Shown here one piece after another: positions 25,965-36,373 of a DNA stretch of 62,582 nt. The translations under genes were made by a program, and so were the position numbers. The DNA comes from Hondaea fermentalgiana. Its lineage: Eukaryota; Sar; Bigyra; Thraustochytrida; Thraustochytriidae. The number at the start of each line of letters is the position of its first letter. The first letter of the stretch is position 1. The notes under the pieces are model-generated. The model saw nothing but the letters and a program-made list of their open reading frames with translations, did no database searches and was not told the DNA's origin. The DNA lies in NCBI GenBank assembly GCA_014084085.1, contig NPFB01000126.1, forward strand, positions 751-63,332, given 5' to 3'.

Positions 25965-28628
25965 ATGGACGCTCACGCGCCTCTCACGGAGGAAAAACAG
26001 CACGAGTTGAGACTTGGAAATGCGTTAGACAAAAGAGAAGAAGAGGAGCACCCTGCGAGCCCAGCGACGCAGGAGCGAGCTGCTGCAGAGCAGGCGTGTC
26101 TCATGCTCACGGCGGAGTACCTCGCAAGCCATGGTCACTTTGAGGCCCTACGCGAGCTTGAGCGCGACGCCGAAAGAGACCTCGTCTTCTTTCGCGACAA
26201 CAGCGAGGACGCAGGTGAAGAGGTTGACTTTCTCCGCGAGCTCGTTCTCGAGGGCAAATTCCAAGACGTCGAAAGAAGCCTTGCTGTCGTTGATGGGTCA
26301 CATCAAGACCTTTTCGACGCATCGCGTGCTCTGTATTGCGTTCGCAGGCAACGCCTTCTGGAGCTTGTAAACAATGATCCTCCACCAGGGGCAAAAGTCT
26401 TGCGCGCTGCCTTTGCCGCTGCGCGAGACCTCAATGTCGCCTCTGCCCAGGAGATTAACAATCTTCGTGCAATGCTAACAAACATGCAAACCCCTCAAAA
26501 TTGGAGCCCAGTCAAAGGCCGCTATGAGTGCGTCGACGAGCTCTTGCATGCATGCGGCCTCTTTCAACTCGCTCGTCACCCAGAGTCATGCGCGCGCATG
26601 CGATGCTCTTCGCAAGGCCCTCCGGGGCTTCTCTCGCTTGTCTGGGGCCGATGCGAGGAGTTTTATTCTCCTCAAGACATCGAAACGTCTCCTTCAAAGC
26701 GGCGCGTTGACAGAGACCGAAGAGACCACAGACCTCTGCCTCGCCGTCGCCGCAGTCAAAAAGAGGAGGAGGAGGGAAACGAGCTCACTGGCCCTCGCGC
26801 CGAGCGTGCAACCGCGGGTAAGGGGGAACGAGTCATTCGCGGAGGCGGATTGGCTTTCGACGTCGTTCTCGACGACGCAACCGCCAAACGCCTTGCGAGA
26901 GAAGCCCCCGACGCCCTGCAGCAACAGGCCGCAGGCACCTCTCCGCTTCGGACTTTGCGGCCGTTACCGCAAGAAGCCTCTGCTTCGCCCGCAGACGTGG
27001 CGTACCCGCAAAATCGCGAAAAGGGTGACGGTGCCGGGTTGAGAGGTGCCGAGCAACAAACACGAAGCGTAAACCCAAACAAACACACTTCCTCTCCTCT
27101 GGCGAGCCAAATCGAAACCTTGGCTTCGGAAGTTCACCAACTCAAAGCGCAATTAGCAGATGCGAAACAGAACCAATCACCAACGCAGCCAGCATCACCT
27201 GCACGCTCTCCCCACAGCAGCCGTCAGAATAGCTCGCTCATCAGACATCCTTCGCAGAGCGAAATCATCCACTTCGATGATGCTAATCAAGGCTTTGGCG
27301 ATGAGGCAGCACCTCCTCCCCTTCAGGATCTGTCCAATCAGCCGCCGGTTCGTCGCTCAATCGGGTCTGTCAAGCCTCCAGCAAGCTCGGGAAAGATGCG
27401 CGCGCCACAAAGGTCTCCGACGCAGCGGTCGCATCTCTCCCGGCAAAAATCGGAGATGCTTCGAGCATCATCACAAAGGTGGACAATCGAAGTTGGTTCG
27501 CGTCTTGCAGATTTTGCTTTGGACCTACGACCGTGCGTGTGTATGCTTGACGAAGCAGGACAGCCGATTCGCGCAGTGGCGTTTGGCGGCACGGGGCGTG
27601 CCGCCGCCTTTGGGACGAACGGCCAATGCATTGCCATGACTAAAATTCCCTCAGCGTCCACGTTAAACGCAGCAATGTCGCGCGCAGAGCCTCTTGCAGT
27701 TCAAGGGAATGTACATGGCTCTGCGCTTGTCCATGGCCATGCCACGGAAACTGCATTTCCACATCTCACCTATGTCGAGGAGAACAACCCCCCCGACCTG
27801 CGCCTGCAGCGAGAGTTTCTTCGTGCAAAAAATGCTCACCATGGTAGTGTATATGCCCTGGATTGGGCCCCGGGAAATGATGACTTGCTCGCATCAGGAT
27901 CTAACGACAAGTCTGTCAAGCTCTGGCGCCTCCGTGAGGCCGAGACCGCTGCAGAAAACTCGCAACTCGATCCCGTGCTACAAATGCACGGACACAAAAG
28001 CACGGTCCGGGCTGTTGCCTTTGTGGATGCGCAGACGCTGGCCTCGGCAGGGGGCGGGGACAATGCACTGCGTCTCTGGGATATCTCCACGGGTAAAGTT
28101 GTTGCGCTGCTGCGAGGGCACAGCAGCGCCGTTTTTGCTGTGGACACTTGCTCTGTCGATCGTCTCGTCTCGGGCTCCGGAGACGGAACCATCCGGTGCT
28201 GGGATCCCCGACAGCGCGAGGCCCCCTGCTTGACGTTGCGGAGCCCTGGGGCCCAGCGTGGAATTCACGCGATTGCCAGCAGTGCCCAGTCTCCATTTAC
28301 GCTTGCCTCTGGTCACGAAGATGGCATGTGCCGCGTCTGGGATCTTCGCGCCCAAAAGACGCTCTTTCAGGCGCAGACACATGATGACGAGGTGCGCTCG
28401 CTTTCCATGAGTAAGGACGGCAGGTGGCTTCTTTCGGGCTCGTTTGATGGTACAGTCGGGCTGCTTGACACGGAAGCTTTTGCGCAGGGCATCGTCGCTC
28501 GCTTCCAGGGCCACCGCGACAAGGTGCTCACGGTCAAGTGGCTTCCAGATCGACCTGGATTTATTTCAACAAGCGCAGACGCAACGGCCAAGCTGTGGGC
28601 ACTTCCTGAACCGGTCAGATGTGTATAG
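25965..28628 (+). CDS. WDR47-like LisH/CTLH and WD40 protein
   Basis: An 887-residue open frame; start ATG in good context. Residues about 40-70 resemble LisH (A-E-Y-L-A-S-H-G-H-F-E-A-L). About 80-125 matches CTLH (F-L-R-E-L-V-L-E-G-K-F-Q-D-V). Then N-W-S-P-V-K-G-R-Y-E-C resembles the W-N-P-x-x-x-R-x-x-C block of animal WDR47. A long charged, Ser-rich linker follows. The C-terminal half is a WD40 propeller with the WDR47-like lead-in Q-P-I-R-A-V-A-F, H-H-G-S-V-Y-A-L-D-W and G-S-N-D-K-S-V-K-L-W, ending in T-A-K-L-W-A-L. WDR47 acts at microtubules and in ciliary central-pair assembly with CAMSAP proteins. Between about 26560 and 26800 the +1 frame looks more coding-like than this frame, so the linker sequence there may be wrong. 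The gene converges on the glycoside hydrolase gene 146 bp away. Confidence 0.75.
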   Translation: MDAHAPLTEEKQHELRLGNALDKREEEEHPASPATQERAAAEQACLMLTAEYLASHGHFEALRELERDAERDLVFFRDNSEDAGEEVDFLRELVLEGKFQDVERSLAVVDGSHQDLFDASRALYCVRRQRLLELVNNDPPPGAKVLRAAFAAARDLNVASAQEINNLRAMLTNMQTPQNWSPVKGRYECVDELLHACGLFQLARHPESCARMRCSSQGPPGLLSLVWGRCEEFYSPQDIETSPSKRRVDRDRRDHRPLPRRRRSQKEEEEGNELTGPRAERATAGKGERVIRGGGLAFDVVLDDATAKRLAREAPDALQQQAAGTSPLRTLRPLPQEASASPADVAYPQNREKGDGAGLRGAEQQTRSVNPNKHTSSPLASQIETLASEVHQLKAQLADAKQNQSPTQPASPARSPHSSRQNSSLIRHPSQSEIIHFDDANQGFGDEAAPPPLQDLSNQPPVRRSIGSVKPPASSGKMRAPQRSPTQRSHLSRQKSEMLRASSQRWTIEVGSRLADFALDLRPCVCMLDEAGQPIRAVAFGGTGRAAAFGTNGQCIAMTKIPSASTLNAAMSRAEPLAVQGNVHGSALVHGHATETAFPHLTYVEENNPPDLRLQREFLRAKNAHHGSVYALDWAPGNDDLLASGSNDKSVKLWRLREAETAAENSQLDPVLQMHGHKSTVRAVAFVDAQTLASAGGGDNALRLWDISTGKVVALLRGHSSAVFAVDTCSVDRLVSGSGDGTIRCWDPRQREAPCLTLRSPGAQRGIHAIASSAQSPFTLASGHEDGMCRVWDLRAQKTLFQAQTHDDEVRSLSMSKDGRWLLSGSFDGTVGLLDTEAFAQGIVARFQGHRDKVLTVKWLPDRPGFISTSADATAKLWALPEPVRCV

Positions 28629-28774
28629 GCTTCCTACATTTATGGCTATTAAGCAGGCGAGTGACGGACTGCGAACCAAATATAAACAAAACCGAAGAAT
28701 GACGGATCAAGCACAAGTCAAGGAGATGTTCATTACTACACTCACTATACCTAGAGCCAGAAATCGAAAGAAAT

Positions 28775-30869
28775 CTAGCTAGCGTATTCAAAGGTGACGA
28801 GCATCATCTGCTCCATTTTGAATCTAATGCGGAAGGACCCGTTCGAGAGCTTGGAAACCGAGACTTGGCCTTCAGTGGCCTTAGTGCTCGGTGAGGTAAC
28901 AACGGCGCGAATAATGTCAGCGCCATCCGGGTGCATCGACCTAACGTCCAGCTTGATCGTGCGCGAAGACTTGCGAACAGGCTGCTTGAGGCCGTCGTAG
29001 TTGACCACGTAGAGATGCTGCACGTTGTCGTAGACCTCGGAGGCGTCGACAAAGAGATTGTTGGCGTTATTGACGCTAATGGTGTCTTCGATGTAGTCAA
29101 AGAGCACGTTTGTAATTTTCTTGAGAACAGCCTTGCGCTTCTTGTTGTTGAGAAAGACATTCTGAGGAACAATCGAGCTTTCGTAAATCCCGGTACCTTG
29201 ACCAAAACTAGCAGCCTTGCCGGAGAACTCGTTGAGGGTATCAGAAAGCGGGTTGTTGGACTTGGACACCGTGGCGCCGTATTGCGTGATCGAGGCCGGA
29301 AGAGGCGATCCCGTCGCCAAAAGGACGCCGCCAGCCTTGACCCAGGTGTTGATGACCTCGATTGCCTCCGTGCCGAGGGCGGCCACGGATGCGAGCCAAA
29401 GCACCTCGACGCCTTCGAGATCGGACGCCATAATGCTAATCTCCGGAACCACCTTGAAGGGCACGTGCAGCAGCTGCAGCGCGAAGGCGGCGCCGCGGTA
29501 GGCAGCAAGATGCTTGCATTTGAGCGCCGAGTCCCACGCACTCTCCGCCCACCACTCAATCTTCTTGTTCGGGGCCTTGGTGTCGACAAAGATGCCATAG
29601 CCGCAGTCGTTATAGAGATCGTAGAGATCGCGCGAGCTTGAGCTGTGCAAAACGGCCACCTTGGCGCGGCGCGGGACCTGGAAGAGCTCGCAGGTGAGGG
29701 GCTCAAGCCACTTGAACCACTGCTTGCGGAACTTGGTGCCCACGGAGTCGCTCAGGTATGGTGCCTTGTGCTCAAAGGGGTTCGTACCCACTGCGAGAGC
29801 GCCTGCCATGATGATGGCGGCGTCCTGGCTCGTCTTGCCAATAGAAAAGGCCCACGTGGGACGGTCACGGTCGCAACCGCGCGCAAACTTGCGCATGGTG
29901 AGCTGGTTGCCAAAGTCCTGATGCGAAGAATACTGCATGGCCGTGTCGACGCTGACCGAGTCGATCTCCCAAATGTGGCTCATGCCCGGGACATCATAGG
30001 CAGCCATGAGGCCGCCTTCAAGACCTGCGAGTGTTCCGTCGTAGTCCGCGGGGTACTGTTCGATCATGATGAGAAAGTCGTCATCGAGAGCCTCACGGAT
30101 GCGCGCCAAAAAGTCCGCTAGCGCGTAGTGGCGCCAGACGAGCCAGTACTTGAATTCGTCTTGGCTGGAGAGCCAGTCGCTGGGCATGCCGGGCAGGTCG
30201 CAACCTTTGGAGCCGCAGAGCCCGCGCTCCTTGCTCCAGGCGCGAAAGGCTTCCGCATCGCTGTCGCTGCCAAGAATCCACGGGCTCGCAAAGCCTTGCA
30301 GCACGGGCACGTCCAACACGCAGCCTGCGGCTCCTGTTGCTGCAAGTTTCTTCAGCCGCGCAATAATGTACTTGAAGTATCCATTGCTTGTGGGCGACAT
30401 CCACGCGGACTCCATGTCATCGTCGAGCCAGAACGCCTGCGCGCCGTAAAACAGGTTTGGTGTTCCGTCAAGACGGTATTGCAGCCACTCTGGGTGCGTT
30501 TTCCCGGCCGTGTCGTCGAGGTTGACACCGTTTTCCGTAATGATTTCCAGCGACGGGTAGTAGATCATCGTTTTCACTCCGAGCGCCTCGGCGTCGGCGG
30601 CAAAGTCCGCAATCCAGCCGGATTCTTCTTCAAAGGTGTCGTCCGGACGGTAGTAGCTCGACATGGGTGAGTCGTAAAGGATGGTGTTGCATCCCTCGGC
30701 CAGTTTTTTCTTGATGAGCGCGATGCGCGCCGAACTTGACAGCTCGGTCTCGATGTATACGGCGCACAAGGCGCTCGAGTATGCCCAGCTTCCAAAGTCT
30801 GATCGTGGCGCCGCCGGGCACGTGTATTCAATCACGTCGCCGCCCGCGTTGCCGGGAGTCCCGTCAACA

Positions 30870-30907
<38 letters not shown>

Positions 30908-31573
30908 ACCGCTACCGGAGGACTCGGGGACAGTGGCGCAGATCTCCATGAAATCGATTTGAAAGGCGTCATAAGCGTTGTTCGTGTTGAGCCTGAGCGT
31001 GAGCACGTTTCCGGTCGCGAGAGCCTCGGCGGCCGCCGAAGAGAAGGCCACGCTCGTCTCGGTCCAAACCCACGGGAGGGCGTCCGCATTCGACGTCACG
31101 GTCTTGTAGTTGCCGCCCGCGGTCAGCGCGCTGAGCGTCCATTTTTGGCGGGCGTATTTTTCGCCGCGGTAGTTCCAGTGCAGGTCAACTGCGGTCGCCT
31201 CGCCGAGGTCGAGGGTGTCCTCGTCAAAGGCGAACTCGATCGAGAAGGCGGCCTTTTTGGACTTGGGGATGAACTCGACGTAGTCGCTGGCAAAGTCGCC
31301 CGACTCGTCGTTCACGAGCGGGTCACTTTGGTCGCCCTCGAGGTTGGCGGCGGTCTGCCCGTACCCGAGTTGGGCCTTGCCATTCAGCGCTGTCACGGCC
31401 GTCGGCGTCGCGCACACGGTCTCCACGTCCGCCGAGCTGCTCGCCAGCGCGCGCCTGCGCGACCTCGTCGAGACCCTGCGTCCGCGGGCAGCGTCCGCGG
31501 CGCCCGCCTCGGCGCTGCAGACCACGAGGCCTGCAATGGCAAGCACATGCGCGAGGGCGAGGAGGACCCGCAT
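28775..31573 (-). CDS. Secreted GH42-like glycoside hydrolase
   Basis: A 932-residue protein. The ATG at 31573 precedes a signal peptide (M-R-V-L-L-A-L-A-H-V-L-A-I-A-G). The open frame extends further upstream only with a GTG start and Ser/Gln-rich repeats, so that extension was rejected. After the signal peptide come basic clusters (R-G-R-R and R-S-R-R-R-A) that look like propeptide sites. Residues about 60-210 form a beta-rich domain ending A-F-Q-I-D-F-M-E-I-C, like a carbohydrate-binding jelly roll. A (Gly-Asp)7 linker joins this to a TIM-barrel-like region (I-L-Y-D-S-P-M-S-S-Y-Y, F-W-L-D-D-D-M-E-S-A-W, I-M-I-E-Q-Y-P). Then comes a domain with V-L-W-L-A-S-V-A-A-L and W-V-K-A-G-G-V-L-L-A-T-G, like the amidotransferase-fold domain of GH42 enzymes. 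The substrate is unknown; a beta-galactoside is one possibility. Confidence 0.7.
30870..30908. repeat. GTCGCC hexanucleotide repeat encoding a Gly-Asp linker
   Basis: Tandem GTCGCC units on the plus strand encode alternating glycine and aspartate on the minus strand, within the glycoside hydrolase gene. They form a flexible acidic linker between the N-terminal beta domain and the catalytic region. Confidence 0.85.
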
Positions 31574-31621
31574 CTTTTCGACGCGGGACGCTTGCGCTTG
31601 GGCTTGGGCTTGCTTGCTGTC

Positions 31622-31660
<39 letters not shown>

Positions 31661-32542
31661 CTCGCGTCGCGGTTGCCGCGACAGCTGACCGACTGCCGCC
31701 GATGCGGCTCGCGGGCAAGCTTTGGGCTTTGCTTGGCCTGGTCCCGCTCTGTCAGGCTGCAGCTGGCTGGGGCCGAAGGCAAGGTGGCGGCCGCACGTGC
31801 TGCACGCGCTGCTCCTTCTTTCCCTTCCTCTTTCTTTCCCTCTTTCCTTCTTACTTTCCTTCCCTCCTCGCTGAGCCACTCTTGGCCACTGGCACTGTCA
31901 GTGTGGTTGCGCCCGTCTGCGTGCCGTGACAGGCCACTCACTCACTCACTCACTAACTCACAGTCAGAGCACAATGGAACAAAGCGGCTGCAGCGGCCAA
32001 GGCAGCTCCCGCTGCTGCTGGCTGCTGCTGCAGACAGTCCCGGCACGTGATGGGGCCGCCGTGCGGCGCTGCTGGCAGCACAGGCGGCGGCGAGAGAGCA
32101 GACACGAGAGGGAAGAGCCTGCCGCGCCGCGGGCCGTGCCGTGTCGCGCGGGCGTGCCAGTGGCGCGGCGGCTGCGGCAAAAGAGCGAGGCGAGAGAGAC
32201 GCGGGGAGGGAGGCATCTTTAAGAGGGAAAAAGGAAGTAAGGCAAAGGGGAGGGGACGCGGAGGGACGCGGAGGGAAAGAGAAGATAGATACGCCATCCC
32301 GACCATCCATCCATCCGGGCCATCCAAGCAAGCGTCGTCGTGATGGGGCACGGCTGACAGTGAGGGAGAGAGAAGAGAAGGCTGGCGCGGCCATCCGTGC
32401 CGCTGGCCGGCGTCGTCGCTGTCACCCCCTGGCTTTCGTGCTTCTGCCCACGACCGCCGCAGTTGCAGTGGGCCAGCCAGCCAGCCATGCCATGCCATGC
32501 CATTTGCCATGGTTGACGCGCAGGTCAAAAGAAGAAGAAGCC

Positions 32543-32596
32543 AAGAAGAAGAAGAAGAAGAAGAAGAAGAAGAAGAAGAAGAAGAAGAAGAAGAAG
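32543..32596. repeat. (AAG)18 trinucleotide repeat
   Basis: Fifty-four bases of uninterrupted AAG units, in the spacer upstream of the CIBAR-like gene. Confidence 0.9.
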
Positions 32597-32756
32597 GAGC
32601 AGGCCTAGATTGCCGCCGCCTCCGCTCCTCACTGTCAGTCACAATCCTCGTGCCTCTGCCACGTGCATGCACCACCCGATGTGGCGCCCCGGGGCCACAG
32701 CGCGCATTTACAGTTAGCTGGTTGCAGTTGGTATAACTAGAGGCGGCCTGGCTGGC

Positions 32757-32767
32757 TTTCTTTCTTC

Positions 32768-32818
<51 letters not shown>

Positions 32819-32922
32819 TCNNNNNNNNNNNNNNNNNNNNNNNNNNNNNNNNNNNNNNNNNNNNNNNNNNNNNNNNNNNNNNNNNNNNNNNNNNNNNNNN
32901 NNNNNNNNNNNNNNNNNNNNTT

Positions 32923-32973
<51 letters not shown>
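32757..32973. repeat. TTTC microsatellite flanking an assembly gap
   Basis: TTTC repeats occupy about 32757-32820 and 32921-32973 on either side of a run of 100 Ns (32821-32920). The round number suggests a gap of unknown true size, so the array is probably longer than shown. Confidence 0.9.
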
Positions 32974-33964
32974 GCCCATGGCTGGAGATCGAGATTGACG
33001 GCAGCAGCGACAGCGACTTTGTCGACTGCCACCTGCGAGAGAGACCCTCCTCCCTGCCTTGCCTGCCTGCCTTGCCTGCCTGCCTGCCTCCTCGCTTCCT
33101 TCCCTCGCTCGCGCGCAGACGAGCACGGGCCAGGTCTCGTGCCTCTTGTCTGTGTGTCTGACTGTGCGTGGAGAGAGAGGGGCAGAGAGAGCGGGCCGAG
33201 CCTGCACCGTGACTGACTGTGACTGCCTTCCCTGCCTGCCTTCACTGCAGGGCAGCACGCGAGCCCAGCATCGACGCACGTCCGTCACGCTCTTTCCTTG
33301 CTCTTGGTTTTCATCAGTGGCCATGGTGGCAGGCAAGCATCTATCTACCATGGCTAGTATCTGCCATGGCTGCTGGCCCAGTCTATCGCTCTCCCAGCTC
33401 TGCCCAGCCAGCCAGCCAGACTCCAGCAGCAGCAGCAGCAGGGACAGCAGTAGCAGGGACAGCAGCAGCGACGCAGTCATGCGTCCTTCGTCTTACTACA
33501 AACACTGCCTCGGGTCTGCCTGCCACAGTCACAGTGTCAGTAGGCAAGTAGGCGCGTGCAGCCTCGCCGAGCGAGGTGAGCCCTTGTCTCCTCTCCCCCG
33601 CAGACTGCCCGGCCCGGGCCGACTCCAAGCGCACCGCGCCGCGCCGAGATCGTCGTGGCGGCCCCAGCGCGGGCGCAGCGCGACGCGTCTTGTCTGTGTC
33701 TCTGGCCGCGTGCGCAGGAGCACCAGCACCAGCACCACTGGCAGCACATCCACCCTTTCCGTGGACTAGAACGTACACACCTTGGCGACGAGAGATGACC
33801 GTTCAGAACCTTCATACGTAGACCAAGCCGCAGACAGGGTCTGAGCAGCCAGAGTATACCTACGAGGCGACGAGACAGCCCGCACAAGCGCGAAGCGGAG
33901 GAGACGCCGCGGCGTGACGCAGACCGATCAATTTTTATAAAACTAACAGCGTGAGGGAGGCACC

Positions 33965-34815
33965 ATGGATCCCAGCAATGATGAGCGCGCAGCCGTCATG
34001 AGCGTACGTTGAGAGAACTTGCCTGAACATCGCGCTTCAAGGACGCTGCTAACGCGAGCGAGACACAGGACCGCTTGCATACCTTTCGCAAGAACTGCGC
34101 GCTCGTGCAAGCCAAGGCAAACGGCGTCATCAAGAGCGAAGCCGCCGCCACCAAACAGTACGTGGCCCTCGCGGAAAGCCTCATGCGCATGGCCCGCGGC
34201 GAAAACAACAGAAACCTCCGCCAAGCCGTCGCCGCCACCGCAGACGCCCTCAGCGAAATCGAAGGCCATCGCGAGACTCTCATTCTGGACCGAGTCCAGA
34301 GCTCTCTCGTGCAAAAGATCAACGACATGGACGAAAACTGCAATGCCCCAACCGAACTCCTTCTCCGCGACCGAAATCGCTCCATCAAGAGCTCCGTCAA
34401 GTTCAAAGAGCAGTTTGCAACGCTCGCAAACAAACCGGCCACCAGCCAGTCGAAACTCGAGAAGAAAAGAAATCAGCTTCAAGACGAGGAAAAACGCATG
34501 TACACCATCGACAAAAGTTTGCAACAAAATCTTATTCGCTACGAGGAAAAACGTGTTCAAGACGCACAGTCGGCATTCGAAGACTTTGTCAAGGGTCAGC
34601 TCCTCTACCACTGTCGTGCCATCGAGACGCTCACCGCAGCGCTCAAGTCGGTGCAACGTGTCGACCCAGCCAGCAGCGTTGACCAGCTTTGCAACGACCT
34701 TCATATCAAGGACAACAGACCGCAGCCGCAAGCGCAGACCCTGTCGCAGTCGCGCGCTGCGCGCTCCGTTTTGTTGCGCCAAAACTCCGAAACCAAGGCC
34801 CAACAATCACCTTGA
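33965..34815 (+). CDS. FAM92/CIBAR-like BAR-domain protein (two exons)
   Basis: Exons 33965-34003 and 34069-34815 join in phase 0 to give 261 residues. The ATG at 33965 has good context (CACCATGG), and without splicing the second exon has only a TTG start. The protein is almost wholly helical and heptad-rich. It matches FAM92/CIBAR BAR proteins most clearly in the last helix: R-Y-E-E-K-R-V-Q-D-A-Q-S-A-F-E-D-F, then L-L-Y-H-C-R-A-I-E-T-L-T-A-A, then a short D-P-A-S-S-V-D-Q-L segment. FAM92/CIBAR proteins bend membranes and act with Chibby at the base of cilia. The Ser/Gln-rich tail after about residue 230 is probably disordered. The gene converges on the WW-domain gene 94 bp away. A large open frame on the opposite strand (33943-34806) is treated as its shadow. 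Confidence 0.75.
34004..34068 (+). other. Spliceosomal intron (65 bp)
   Basis: The donor GTACGT follows AGC at 34003. A branch-point-like TGCTAAC lies at 34047-34053, 15 bases before the acceptor ACACAG ending at 34068. Removal joins the ATG-containing exon to the BAR frame without a shift. It is the only intron I can place with confidence in this window. Confidence 0.8.
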
Positions 34816-34909
34816 CGCAGGGTGTCTTTCTTTGTTATTGTGAATTGTAGTGTCCAAAAGAAGAGAAAAGAATAGAAAAGAAAAGATATCGCATGTGCTC
34901 TTCACGTGC

Positions 34910-35503
34910 CTACGCAAAGTCCTTGTACAGCTCGCTCAGTACATAAATTGCAGCTGCAACGATACCAGCCCAATACGTGCGCCGCGCAAGGTCAACAACT
35001 CGCCAAAAGTTGTCCACCACGCGCATCATCAGCGAGTCTCCCTTGTACTCCTTCCTCTTTGCACTTGCGGCCTCGCGCGCTTCGCGCTCACGTCTCTCTT
35101 CTTCTTCGATTTCGACCTCCGCGAGGCTCTTCACTACCGCCACATCCGGTGAAGGCCTTTCCCAGCTCCGAGTTCCCGTCGATGCATTCTCATAAAATAC
35201 ACGCCCCTGTGCGTTTTGCTTCTCGTGCCACGTCTCGCGCTTCTCCTCCCCGGCCGTCGACGAGAATCCTCGAGACGTTGTGGTTGCCGCGGGGAGCACC
35301 AGTCCGCGTCGTCGGCGTCCTTCGTTGCCCTGAAGAGAAACCTCGTCTCGGAAAGAGGTGATGTGCCCTGTGCGCAAGCTTCGCGACCCACAGGGCGATC
35401 GCACGAGTTCGTGCCGCGCAAATGTAGCCTCGGCCAAAGCCCAAGACCCTGTCGCGAGCCCTCGCGGCCCGCGTGCCACGCGTGCCAGCATGGTTGTCAA
35501 CAT
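34910..35503 (-). CDS. Mitochondrial-type WW-domain protein with C-terminal membrane helix
   Basis: A 197-residue protein. The ATG at 35503 starts an Arg/Ala-rich N-terminus without acidic residues (M-L-T-T-M-L-A-R-V-A-R-G-P-R-G), typical of a mitochondrial presequence; the frame upstream has only non-ATG starts. Residues about 91-122 are a WW domain (T-W-H-E-K, G-R-V-F-Y-E-N, T-G-T-R-S-W-E-R-P). A charged Glu/Arg helix follows (about 130-150), then a single membrane segment near the C-terminus (about 173-193, Y-W-A-G-I-V-A-A-A-I-Y-V-L). WW domains bind proline-rich peptides and are rare inside mitochondria, so either the targeting or the role is unusual. No homologue is recognised with confidence. 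Confidence 0.65.
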   Translation of the reverse strand: MLTTMLARVARGPRGLATGSWALAEATFARHELVRSPCGSRSLRTGHITSFRDEVSLQGNEGRRRRGLVLPAATTTSRGFSSTAGEEKRETWHEKQNAQGRVFYENASTGTRSWERPSPDVAVVKSLAEVEIEEEERREREAREAASAKRKEYKGDSLMMRVVDNFWRVVDLARRTYWAGIVAAAIYVLSELYKDFA

Positions 35504-36373
35504 GCCCAACTTTGATGTCTCGCCACGCCCACGGGTACGCGCGCAGATCTTCTGCGCGTGCGCGAGCGCTCGCAGACTTGCCCTCCTGCCCTTCTGCCCT
35601 GCTGCCTGCCTACGCCCCCGTCGAGGCTCGCACGAGGCGGCCTCCTCGCTTCGTTGCTTTCGCTCTGCTTTGCCCCGCCTTGGTCCGGGCAATCTTCTTT
35701 CCTCGTCAGAGGGAGAGAACTCGTGGCGCTGGCATCTGTGCCGCCATGCAGTCCACACTCTTCCCCCGTGGCACCGTCCTCGAGAGGAGCACGCCTTCGG
35801 CCGCGCTCGCTCGCGTCCTCGATCCCACTTCCGCGCCGCCGACCTTTGATTCGGCCTCGTGTGTTACACAGATGTGGCCATACAGGCTAAAGTACGGGAT
35901 GGGACGGGATCAAGGTGAGAGAATGGGATGGCCTTGTGAAATGCAAAAACTAGGCGTTACGATTTTTGCGGCGGCGCTATTGCCAGCCTGAGTGCCTGCA
36001 AGACTGGGCCTACGAGTCTGACGAGTCTAGTCCTCTGTCGAGCAAACAGTCTTGAGGGGCTTCTCCTGGACCTTGCTCGAACAGAGCAAGCTAAACCCAC
36101 TTCACTTCAGAAGACCGACCGTCTCTGCTCGACCCGCGGGCGCGGGCGCGGGCGGTTGTGCAGGCACCGTGCTGCCTCAACGCTTGGTGCGCAGCTCCAA
36201 GGTTTGACCAAAGGCTGCCTTGCGCGGGACACGCGACTGCTTTGGGGCAGACACGGGACCACCTTGCGCCGGTCACGCGACCGTGGCCTGCATCTCGAGC
36301 GACAAGGTCTTGCACTCCGACTGACTGACGGCCGCCTCGCGCTCCAAATCTTTAATCCCAACTTATAGCAGCC
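35504..36373. promoter_or_regulatory. Divergent promoter region between WW and multi-C2 genes
   Basis: This 870-bp GC-rich spacer lies between two diverging starts. No clear TATA box or second gene is visible. Open frames on both strands across 35500-35990 lack domains. Confidence 0.4.

Larger units (their letters stand above)
31574..33964. other. Divergent, microsatellite-rich spacer with assembly gap
   Basis: This spacer lies between the diverging glycoside hydrolase and CIBAR-like genes. It holds a CTG-rich tract (about 31622-31662), an (AAG)18 tract, a TTTC array broken by 100 Ns, and CAG-rich patches near 33423-33470. No gene is recognised; open frames here are read through simple repeats or through the Ns. 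Confidence 0.6.

Noticed and set aside
30959..32050. 363-codon open frame on the plus strand across the glycoside hydrolase start
   Set aside because: It is antisense to the secreted enzyme and runs on into microsatellites. It has poly-Ala from CTG repeats and no domain.
33943..34806. 287-codon open frame on the minus strand over the CIBAR-like gene
   Set aside because: The plus strand carries a BAR-type protein with an intron and good start context. The minus frame looks like its complement.
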